DNA from: Lachnospira sp. UBA4285
GTDB lineage: Bacteria > Bacillota > Clostridia > Lachnospirales > Lachnospiraceae
Direction of reading: 5' to 3'
DNA: 13,140 nucleotides
NCBI GenBank assembly: GCA_002394965.1
Contig: DGVL01000071.1
Span: 1 to 13,140, forward strand
The notes under the pieces were generated by a model. The model did no database searches. It had not been told where the DNA came from and worked only from the letters and a program-made list of their open reading frames with translations. Position 1 is the first letter of the stretch, and each line of letters begins with the position of its first letter. Both the position numbers and the translations under genes were made by a program. Below, piece by piece: positions 6,527-12,866 of the stretch.

Positions 6527-8473
6527 ATGCCTGTATTTTTAGGAATTCCGCTCATAGGGTGGATACAAATGATTATAGGGGTCGCTGTTGTCTGTTTTGT
6601 ACTTGTAAAATACCTACTCAGACCAAAGAAGAGAAAGACAAGCGGATACCTAATCAAAAATGTTCATGTGATTGTTGGTGACGGCAGCGAGATGCATGGA
6701 CAGAATGTTCTGATTAAAAACGGCTTAATTGAAAAAATAACGGAGGAAGAAATCACATCAAACTCCGCACAGGTCATTGACGGCAGCGATATGACGCTTA
6801 TGCCGGGACTTATCGATTGCCATGTTCATATCCAAGGGCTGAACAACCGCAGCGATGAGGACAGTGACAGATTTCTGCGTGGCGAGATACCGAACATCTT
6901 CAAAGAAAGGGTCCTGCCCTACGGTATCACAACCGTAAAGGATCTGTGCGCTCCGAGGCACTTTATATACAAACTGCGTGACGAGATCAGGAAAGGAAAA
7001 ATCGTAGGTCCGGAGCTCCTGGTCGTAGGGCCTAATTTTACCGCTCCCGATGGTCATCCTGCCAATACGCTCGGCGGGGATAATCCGTGGATAAGAAAAG
7101 AAATGGCAATCGAAGTCAGCACCGCACAGCAGGTCAGTGAGGGGATAAAGGAACTGAAAGCCGCAGATGTGGACTTTCTGAAATTTACCTATCAGGGCGG
7201 TGACTACTGGTATTTCGATAAGAAGCTTCAAATCAATAAGATTGACAAGTCCCTGATGCAGCAGATCATCCGTGAAGGAAAAGAAAACGGATTGAATACC
7301 ACGGCTCACGTGTTCTACAAGGAGGATGTGCGCGATCTGCTTGAAGCGGGAATATACGGTATTGAACACGGCATACTTGATGAGGCGCTTTCTCCTGATG
7401 ATGCCATTATCAATCTGTGGAAAGAAAGCGGAGCGCACTATGTGCCGACCGTAAACGCAATGACATACGAGAAAAATCCCGATTATCTTACGACCAATAT
7501 GCACAATCTGAAACTGTTGTACGATGCAGGAATACATATTGCAATGGGAACGGACAATATGCTCGAAATGATGGGCGGAGAGGTTGAACACCGGGAACTT
7601 ATGTACTATGTTGAGGCCGGACTTACGCCCATGCAAGCCATTGTTCTTGCCACTAAAAATGCGGCAGAACATTTGGGAATATCGGACCGAAAAGGACTTG
7701 TCCATGAAGGCATGGAAGCGGACCTTATACTGCTTGAGAAAAATCCTGCCGAAGATATTTCTAACATTCAGTTCATTGACAAGGTTTTCCTGAAGGGGCG
7801 CATTGTGTACTCACAAAAGGTTATCTCTTCATACAACATCCCCGATTACTCATATCCGCCAGAGGTATCTGTAATGAAATACAGGAAATCAGATAATGCG
7901 GATAAGAGAATCGTTGATGTGTCAGGTTTTAAGGACAAAAGCGAGATCATTCATACCGTATATACTGGGGATTCCGTGTTTTCCAATGAGGAATACACTG
8001 TAGAAAAGAACCTGTCATGCTCTTCGTGGCATTATTCAAGACCGTTTGATAATACCGACCTTACCGCAGTAAAAGACGGTGATTATATAAAACTCACCGG
8101 AACATTCAAGGGTAAGCCACAAGAAAAGACATTCAAGATCGGAGACGGCTTGTGGTATCAGATGATGGATATGGCAATGCCGGCATTTATAGCCTCTGAT
8201 GAGAAACAGATTGTATTCTACTCTATCGGAACCGGCAACAATCGCGGCGCAATGGGACTCGGAGAATTTGCCGCCGAAAAAGCCGGTGAGGAAACGGTAG
8301 AGGTAGGCGGAAAGAAATATGACTGTGTAAAAATTACCTTTGTTCTTACAGCATTTTCATGGGCGTGGACAGGGCTGTACTGGTACGATAAGAAAACAGA
8401 TCAGCTTGTAAAGAGCGGCGAAAAAGGGAAAAATGCAGTCAAAGCCGGATATCAGCTGATTACGGTTGAATAA
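6527..8473 (+). CDS. Membrane-anchored metal-dependent amidohydrolase with extra C-terminal domain
   Basis: A 648-residue amidohydrolase-superfamily enzyme, closest in style to imidazolonepropionase-like/Xaa-Pro dipeptidase enzymes (COG1228 type). A full binuclear metal set is visible: H99 and H101 (LIDCHVHI), K219 for carboxylation (DFLKFTYQGG), H261 (TTAHVF), H281 (GIEHG) and D343 (AMGTDN). Residues 5-31 form one hydrophobic helix followed by RPKKRK, so the positive-inside rule puts the catalytic part on the cytoplasmic face. The barrel and its beta-sandwich end near residue 430; residues about 463-648 form an extra beta-rich domain, vaguely like DUF3108, that I cannot name. GGAGGG (6514-6519) favours ATG 6527 over GTG 6521. 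Lys is often AAA and G+C is low compared with the tail genes. The metal site predicts hydrolysis of an amide, imide or dipeptide; the substrate is unknown. Confidence 0.88.
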   Translation: MPVFLGIPLIGWIQMIIGVAVVCFVLVKYLLRPKKRKTSGYLIKNVHVIVGDGSEMHGQNVLIKNGLIEKITEEEITSNSAQVIDGSDMTLMPGLIDCHVHIQGLNNRSDEDSDRFLRGEIPNIFKERVLPYGITTVKDLCAPRHFIYKLRDEIRKGKIVGPELLVVGPNFTAPDGHPANTLGGDNPWIRKEMAIEVSTAQQVSEGIKELKAADVDFLKFTYQGGDYWYFDKKLQINKIDKSLMQQIIREGKENGLNTTAHVFYKEDVRDLLEAGIYGIEHGILDEALSPDDAIINLWKESGAHYVPTVNAMTYEKNPDYLTTNMHNLKLLYDAGIHIAMGTDNMLEMMGGEVEHRELMYYVEAGLTPMQAIVLATKNAAEHLGISDRKGLVHEGMEADLILLEKNPAEDISNIQFIDKVFLKGRIVYSQKVISSYNIPDYSYPPEVSVMKYRKSDNADKRIVDVSGFKDKSEIIHTVYTGDSVFSNEEYTVEKNLSCSSWHYSRPFDNTDLTAVKDGDYIKLTGTFKGKPQEKTFKIGDGLWYQMMDMAMPAFIASDEKQIVFYSIGTGNNRGAMGLGEFAAEKAGEETVEVGGKKYDCVKITFVLTAFSWAWTGLYWYDKKTDQLVKSGEKGKNAVKAGYQLITVE

Positions 8474-8498
8474 TTACTGAAACACACAGATTAGTTTT

Positions 8499-8526
8499 GA
8501 GAGTCGAGAAATCGGCTCTCTTTTTA
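8499..8526 (+). terminator. Intrinsic terminator ending the cassette
   Basis: GAGAGTCG (8499-8506) pairs with CGGCTCTC (8513-8520), 8 bp with one G-U pair, around a 6-base loop, followed by TTTTTA (8521-8526). It lies 26 bases after the amidohydrolase stop and inside the 9-bp repeats, so it belongs to the cassette. Confidence 0.85.
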
Positions 8527-8538
8527 TGCTCATCGGGA

Positions 8539-8547
8539 GGTGACGCG
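8539..8547 (+). repeat. Right copy of 9-bp direct repeat flanking the cassette
   Basis: GGTGACGCG, identical to 6188-6196. Its first bases are part of the GH18 ribosome binding site (GGAGGTGA, 8536-8543). Confidence 0.8.
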
Positions 8548-8552
8548 CTGAT

Positions 8553-11024
8553 ATGAGCAGAGATTATTTAAAACATAGAGGGTGTATGGTGTGGACTTTC
8601 ATGGGAAATACCAGGATGTATAACGCCCTGCGGGATTACGGCGACCGAATCAGCCAGATCGGACTTTTCTCCTTCAAGGTCAGGGTTACCGGGGAGATTT
8701 ATGAAACGGGCGTCAGCATTTCCAGTATGCTGACCTATATCAATATGTGGCCGCACATCAAATGGCTTTTGACCATTTCCAATGACGGCACGAACAGCAT
8801 CTTCAAGGCGCTCCGTGACAACACCGATGGAGCGCAGGACACCTTCCTCTCGGAAATCGTCCGCATCATGGAGAAATATCCGTGGTGCGACGGCATCGAC
8901 ATCGATCTGGAGCGCGGGGACGGATATTCCACGCACGCCGCATCCACGCAGATGTTCGCCAATATCTACAGCACGGTCAAAGACTATGACAGCACCAAGC
9001 TGATGAACATCTGCCTGCCGGGTATGACTTCGGTCAATGGCTCGGTCGGCGGCGAGAACTGGTGCGTGTACGCCGACCTCAATGATTACTGCGATACCGC
9101 CGCCATCATGAGCTACGGCATGGCGTGGGCAGGCTCTGCTCCCGGAGCCGTCTCTCCAAGGGACTGGCTTGAGGGCATTTACGACTACGCGGTCACGGTC
9201 ATGAATCCGGAGAAGATATTCTTCGGCCTTCCTGCATACGGCTGGAACTGGCAGATTTATGATCTTCCTGCAAACCTCGGTAAAACCTATCGCGGCACAT
9301 CAAATACCTACTATGCGGCAAAGAACTGGATGACCGGGCAATACAACTTCACGGACGATGCTCCACCGCAGCCCTTCATCCCGATCCTCGCATACTGGGA
9401 CGATTATGACATGGTACCTTGGGCGCTTCCGCAGGTCTACGACTTCATGGAAGGCAGAGACGCCACAAGCTATGAGTATCCTCTAATGAACGGAACCTAT
9501 AACAGGCGGCATTATCTGACGGCTTATAGCAAAGAGCAACACACAGAGTTCGGCACCATCTATGTGGATGCGGATGGAACAACAAGCTCCTACTCCGGCA
9601 TTGTATCCTTTGAAAACGGCGTGGCCACTCTCGGTGATGCTGGCTCTGCCACATATACCTTTTCCGTTTCAAGTGCCGGAACCTACGACATTGCCATCCG
9701 GCTCTGCTATCCCTTCTGGGATAAAAACGGCATTTATGTTTCGATTGACGGTAATCGGATGCATTTTACGGAAAGCCGGCTCTGGTGGCCATATTGGAGG
9801 AGCACCTTCTGGACGACGCTCGCCAGCAACATTTCACTATCTGCCGGAACGCACACCATTGTGATATCCGTAGATGTAAAAGGCGTACAGTTTTACGGCT
9901 ACCATGTTTGCAGCAGCTTTTCGGAGGCTCCCTCTGCGGGCACTGCGACCTTTACGCTCTCTCCACGCCACTTTATCGACGTGGACGGCAACGAATGTCA
10001 GCCGGATAGAGCCTTCAAGCTCACCTGTGAAATGCTGAGGCGAAAGCCGGACTCTGCCCTTATCTGGTATGAGGATTTCCGGGACTACGGTGTGCTGCAA
10101 ACAAACTACTGGACGACGCTTTCAGGCTCTTGGACGGTATGGCGTGAAGATGAATATTCCGAAAGTCGCGTTTACTCCCAGCTTGACGGCTCCGGAAAGC
10201 TCGCATGGCAATACGATGGTTTTTCCGATATTCACCTGCGGGCAAGGCTGGCTTTTCCTGCGACAGGAAGTGGCAAGGCCGGAGTATTCTGCGGGGATCT
10301 GTTCTGCTGCCTGAATTATGATTCTCAGGCTGTGGAGCTTTATAACGGCAGCACGCTCCTTGGCAGCTACAGCCAGACCATAGAGCGGACAGCAAACGCC
10401 GACCTTCGTACCGATCCATCCATGTACACGGTCGAGATGCGTATCCGTGGGAATAAGGTGCGTGTTTATTCCGGTTCTTCCTATACGCTTCGCTTCACTG
10501 CTACGGTCAGCGGCTTTTCCGGAGGCTATGCCGGATACCGATCAGATAACCGGACGGTCTGCGAGCTGCTCCGCCTTGGCGATGCGTGGACTTACGAGCC
10601 ATACGAACGCTTTGATGTTACCTTCCCGGACGGCACAGTTACGCAGTATGGCAGGATCAGCCGGTCGAACGCCACGTGGGATACGGAATTTCAGGTGTTT
10701 ACGTTGACCTCGGATATCGAGGAGGATGTGACACGCAGCGAGAGTATTTCGCTGGATTATGAATTCTACCACTCCCATGAGCTTGCCCTGACCTGTGGGA
10801 ACGATTATACGGTGACCATCACGCCAAAGGATATCGACATCTGGATAGCAAGGCTCTTTCTCGGAGACGCAGACGGCTTTTCCATCCTCTACTATCAGGA
10901 TGTGGACTCGCTCGTTTACTGGGCAAACGAAGCGGCCTATCGCTGGGGAGTGAGAGGCTTTGCCATGTGGTCGCTGGGACAGGAGGATATGCGGCTCTGG
11001 GAGGCACTGCCAAAACAGATATAA
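8553..11024 (+). CDS. GH18-type tail glycosidase with inserted carbohydrate-binding domains
   Basis: An 823-residue protein with GH18 (chitinase/endo-N-acetylglucosaminidase-like) signatures. Strand 4 reads CDGIDIDLERG, an intact DxxDxDxE motif with D116, D118 and catalytic acid E120. Strand 6 is AIMSYGMAWAG (185-194) and strand 7 FFGLPAYGWNW (223-233). Residues about 336-455 look like a CBM6/35-type module, and about 503-678 like a concanavalin/LamG-type domain. The last 50 residues (YYQDVDSLVYW, then GVRGFAMWSLGQED) look like the missing strand 8 of the barrel with its Trp (W806), so the barrel is probably split by about 500 residues. GGAGGTGA (8536-8543) is 9 bases from the ATG. There is no signal peptide, which fits a virion protein acting from outside on cell-surface or mucus glycans. 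Substrate is not known. Confidence 0.85.
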   Translation: MSRDYLKHRGCMVWTFMGNTRMYNALRDYGDRISQIGLFSFKVRVTGEIYETGVSISSMLTYINMWPHIKWLLTISNDGTNSIFKALRDNTDGAQDTFLSEIVRIMEKYPWCDGIDIDLERGDGYSTHAASTQMFANIYSTVKDYDSTKLMNICLPGMTSVNGSVGGENWCVYADLNDYCDTAAIMSYGMAWAGSAPGAVSPRDWLEGIYDYAVTVMNPEKIFFGLPAYGWNWQIYDLPANLGKTYRGTSNTYYAAKNWMTGQYNFTDDAPPQPFIPILAYWDDYDMVPWALPQVYDFMEGRDATSYEYPLMNGTYNRRHYLTAYSKEQHTEFGTIYVDADGTTSSYSGIVSFENGVATLGDAGSATYTFSVSSAGTYDIAIRLCYPFWDKNGIYVSIDGNRMHFTESRLWWPYWRSTFWTTLASNISLSAGTHTIVISVDVKGVQFYGYHVCSSFSEAPSAGTATFTLSPRHFIDVDGNECQPDRAFKLTCEMLRRKPDSALIWYEDFRDYGVLQTNYWTTLSGSWTVWREDEYSESRVYSQLDGSGKLAWQYDGFSDIHLRARLAFPATGSGKAGVFCGDLFCCLNYDSQAVELYNGSTLLGSYSQTIERTANADLRTDPSMYTVEMRIRGNKVRVYSGSSYTLRFTATVSGFSGGYAGYRSDNRTVCELLRLGDAWTYEPYERFDVTFPDGTVTQYGRISRSNATWDTEFQVFTLTSDIEEDVTRSESISLDYEFYHSHELALTCGNDYTVTITPKDIDIWIARLFLGDADGFSILYYQDVDSLVYWANEAAYRWGVRGFAMWSLGQEDMRLWEALPKQI

Positions 11025-11050
11025 CTTCATACACGGATACAGTTCACGAG

Positions 11051-11082
11051 GCTGTCTGCAAAATGCAGGCGGCTTTTATTTT
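11051..11082 (+). terminator. Intrinsic terminator between GH18 gene and holin
   Basis: GCTGTCTGCA (11051-11060) pairs with TGCAGGCGGC (11064-11073), 10 bp including two G-U pairs, with loop AAA, followed by TTTTATTTT (11074-11082). It separates structural from lysis genes; no clear promoter is seen between it and the holin. Confidence 0.82.
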
Positions 11083-11103
11083 GCATAAAGGAGGGATTTT
11101 CTC

Positions 11104-11517
11104 ATGAAAGAATTCTGGAACACGATCCAACTGGTATTTGCCGCTGTCGGAGGCTGGCTTGGCTATTTCCTTGGCGGCTGTGACGGACTCTTGATTGCTC
11201 TGGTGATCTTTGTGACCTGCGACTACCTTACCGGCATCATGTGTGCCATCGTAGACAAAAAGCTCTCAAGCGAGGTCGGCTTTAAGGGAATCTGCCGCAA
11301 GGTGCTGATCTTCCTGCTGGTAGGCATCGGAAACGTCATTGATGTTCAGGTACTCGGCCATCCGGGAGTGCTCCGCACGGCGATCATCTTCTTCTACCTG
11401 TCCAATGAAGGCCTGTCACTGACGGAGAACGCAGCACATCTCGGCCTGCCGGTACCGGAGAAATTAAAGGAGGTCTTGGAGCAGCTCCACGACCGTCACG
11501 ATGAGGAGGAAAAATAA
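11104..11517 (+). CDS. Phage holin, Cph1/holin_4 (toxin secretion/phage lysis) family
   Basis: Holins accumulate in the cytoplasmic membrane and open holes that let the endolysin reach peptidoglycan. The 137-residue protein has hydrophobic segments at about 8-24, 28-50 and 65-82, with a further one near 88-100. It carries family hallmarks: CDYLTGIM (39-46) after the second segment, the NEGLSLTENAAHLGLPVP stretch (101-118), and a charged tail (DRHDEEEK). Length is normal for the family. AAAGGAGG (11087-11094) is 9 bases from the ATG. The stop overlaps nothing, but the endolysin ATG follows one base after it and its ribosome binding site lies inside the end of this gene. Confidence 0.93.
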   Translation: MKEFWNTIQLVFAAVGGWLGYFLGGCDGLLIALVIFVTCDYLTGIMCAIVDKKLSSEVGFKGICRKVLIFLLVGIGNVIDVQVLGHPGVLRTAIIFFYLSNEGLSLTENAAHLGLPVPEKLKEVLEQLHDRHDEEEK

Positions 11518-11518
11518 T

Positions 11519-12490
11519 ATGACGAGAAAAGGAATCGACGTCAGTCATTGGCAGGGAACCATTGACTGGAATAAGGTCAAAAAGGCCGGTATTGAGTTTG
11601 CCATCATCAAAGCTGGCGGCTCCGATGCCGGTTTTTATACGGACAGCAAATGGGAAGCAAATTACAAAGGTGCGAAGGCTGCCGGTATCCCAATCGGTGC
11701 TTATTACTTTGTCGGAAAGGACTGCGTGACTGCTGCCGCCGGAAAAGCAGATGCCGAGCGCTTCCTGCAAATCCTGAAGGGCAAGCAGCTGGAATACCCG
11801 GTCTATATGGATAACGAGGCACAGCCCGCTTCTGCCAAAGCCGGAATCACTGAGGCCACCATTGCTTTCTGTGAAACTATGGAAGATGCCGGTTACTTCG
11901 TCGGGATCTATGGCTCCGCTGTTTCCGGTTTCAAGGAGCGCATGGATGACACGAAACTCACGCCATACGCTCACTGGGTAGCGCAGTATGCGAGCAAATG
12001 CTCCTATAAGGGCGACTACGGCATATGGCAGTATTCTTCCAAGGGTTCTATTGACGGCATTAGTGGTAATGTGGATATGGACTACGCCTATGTGGATTAT
12101 CCTGCCATTATCCAGAACGGCGGCTTCAACGACTTTACAAAGTCTGCGTCTGATGACAGCAAGCCTGCCACTCCTGCTTCGGTCACTCCGGCAAAGACCG
12201 TAGATGAGCTGGCGCAGGAAGTTCTGGACGGCAAATGGGGAAACGGAACCGACCGCAAAGAGCGTCTCACCGCTGCTGGGTATGATTATTCTGCCGTGCA
12301 GGCAAAGGTCAATGCTCTGGTGATAAAGCAGGAATCTACTCCTGTTTATTACACTGTAAAAAGCGGAGATACCCTCTCCGGAATTGCCAAGAAATACGAC
12401 ACCACGGTTTCGGCGATCCAGAAGCTCAACCCGACGCTCATAAAAAACGTCAACCTCATTCTGACCGGCTGGAAGATCAGAGTGAAATAA
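11519..12490 (+). CDS. Endolysin: GH25 muramidase with Cpl-7 and LysM modules
   Basis: Hydrolyses the MurNAc-GlcNAc beta-1,4 bond of peptidoglycan at lysis. Of 323 residues, 1-195 are the GH25 barrel: GIDVSHWQG with D7, YPVYMDNEA with D98 and E100 (the usual catalytic Asp/Glu pair), and the closing GIWQYSSKG and VDMDYAY. A Thr/Pro/Ser-rich linker (about 209-225) leads to a CW_7/Cpl-7 repeat (about 227-267, with WGNGTDRKERLTAAGYD) and a LysM domain (about 277-322, YYTVKSGDTLSGIAKKY). Both modules bind the cell wall, LysM through GlcNAc. There is no signal peptide, so it depends on the holin. ATG 11519 is chosen because GAGGAGGA (11503-11510) is 8 bases upstream; an in-frame ATG at 11501 precedes that site. 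Confidence 0.95.
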   Translation: MTRKGIDVSHWQGTIDWNKVKKAGIEFAIIKAGGSDAGFYTDSKWEANYKGAKAAGIPIGAYYFVGKDCVTAAAGKADAERFLQILKGKQLEYPVYMDNEAQPASAKAGITEATIAFCETMEDAGYFVGIYGSAVSGFKERMDDTKLTPYAHWVAQYASKCSYKGDYGIWQYSSKGSIDGISGNVDMDYAYVDYPAIIQNGGFNDFTKSASDDSKPATPASVTPAKTVDELAQEVLDGKWGNGTDRKERLTAAGYDYSAVQAKVNALVIKQESTPVYYTVKSGDTLSGIAKKYDTTVSAIQKLNPTLIKNVNLILTGWKIRVK

Positions 12491-12510
12491 CTGAATATCC
12501 AATCTACTAT

Positions 12511-12554
12511 GCCTGCGAGTGTTCTTCGGAATGCCCGCAGGCTTTTTTTATTTT
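12511..12554 (+). terminator. Strong intrinsic terminator after the endolysin
   Basis: GCCTGCG (12511-12517) pairs with CGCAGGC (12536-12542). An inner stem (12519-12524 with 12529-12534) is capped by C(TTCG)G, an extra-stable UUCG tetraloop. TTTTTTT follows (12543-12549), then ATTTT. This should end the lysis transcript and shield the integrase region. Confidence 0.92.
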
Positions 12555-12575
12555 CGTCCGCTCAAAACGGCAGTT

Positions 12576-12599
12576 CATCTCCAGTGGAAACTGGAGGTG
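12576..12599 (+). promoter_or_regulatory. Hairpin burying the ribosome binding site of the SHOCT-like gene
   Basis: CATCTCCAGT (12576-12585) pairs with ACTGGAGGTG (12590-12599) over 10 bp with one G-U, capped by GGAA, a GNRA tetraloop. The 3' arm contains the whole Shine-Dalgarno GGAGG (12593-12597) of the gene starting at 12608. In a long transcript reading in from upstream the site would be closed; a transcript starting inside the left arm, or an opener, would free it. No run of T follows, so it is not a terminator. Confidence 0.75.
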
Positions 12600-12607
12600 G
12601 ATATGTT

Positions 12608-12814
12608 ATGACAGACGAAATCACAAATGTTCAATCTGGATATTTCACGCAAGAGCGGATTCAGGGCGATCTGGACTACCGCAGAGCGCAGACAATCGCA
12701 AAGAAGATGCTCGATGACGGCCTCATTTCTGTGGCTGAATTCAACAAATTAACCGCCATCAATCGGGAAACTTTCTCTCCCTTGTTCGCGGAAATAATGC
12801 CGAAAATCCCTTGA
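12608..12814 (+). CDS. Small SHOCT-like protein upstream of the recombinase (68 aa)
   Basis: A 68-residue protein. Residues 24-62 (YRRAQTIAKKMLDDGLIS then EFNKLTAINRETFSPLF) resemble the SHOCT-like short helical module found in small proteins next to serine recombinases in clostridial mobile elements, as far as I recall; the motif is a helix, a 'DGLIS..EF' turn and a second helix. The start at 12608 follows GGAGGTGG (12593-12600) by 7 bases; a longer frame from ATG 12509 would run through the terminator and is rejected. The recombinase begins 52 bases after the stop. Function is unknown; a role as partner or regulator of the recombinase is only suggested by position. Its ribosome binding site is within a hairpin. 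Confidence 0.8.
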   Translation: MTDEITNVQSGYFTQERIQGDLDYRRAQTIAKKMLDDGLISVAEFNKLTAINRETFSPLFAEIMPKIP

Positions 12815-12866
12815 TATGTAGTCGCTTTAGAGTGATGTATAGACGTACGGAAAGGAGGGACTTCCC

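Larger units (their letters stand above)
6197..8538 (+). other. Putative moron cassette: promoter, abrB-like gene, amidohydrolase, terminator
   Basis: The unit between the two 9-bp repeats has its own near-consensus promoter (6245-6273), two genes with good ribosome binding sites, and an intrinsic terminator (8499-8526). None of its proteins belongs to a tail family, yet it sits between tail genes. It is A+T richer: two 60-base rows counted by hand (7501, 8101) are 40% and 43% G+C, against 65% and 58% for rows 4981 and 9001 outside. No transposase or terminal inverted repeats are present, so it is not an insertion sequence. Autonomous promoter plus cargo plus terminator in a late operon is the definition of a phage moron. 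Confidence 0.75.

Noticed and set aside
6758..7705. Antisense open frame (about 315 codons) opposite the amidohydrolase
   Set aside because: The sense strand carries all six metal-site residues in order; the antisense product shows no family features.
6197..8538. Cassette as a transposon or insertion sequence
   Set aside because: The 9-bp repeat resembles a target duplication, but there is no transposase and the ends (TTTTTGTGATAA and CTCATCGGGA) are not inverted repeats.
8553..11024. Diversity-generating retroelement variable region in the tail genes
   Set aside because: No reverse transcriptase, no template repeat and no AAY-rich C-terminal lectin segment was seen in this window.
11384..12502. 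Long antisense open frame (about 370 codons) opposite the endolysin
   Set aside because: It lies entirely opposite the holin end and GH25 gene, whose catalytic motifs are clear. The antisense product has no recognisable domain and no good ribosome binding site.
12509..12607. N-terminal extension of the 68-residue protein from ATG 12509
   Set aside because: It would be translated through the terminator stem and T run, and the added residues are low in sense; ATG 12608 has a proper ribosome binding site.
12811..12843. Candidate promoter before the recombinase (TTGATA, later TATAGA)
   Set aside because: The spacing is 21 bases, and the 18-base alternative has a poor -10 box. Too weak to list as a promoter.
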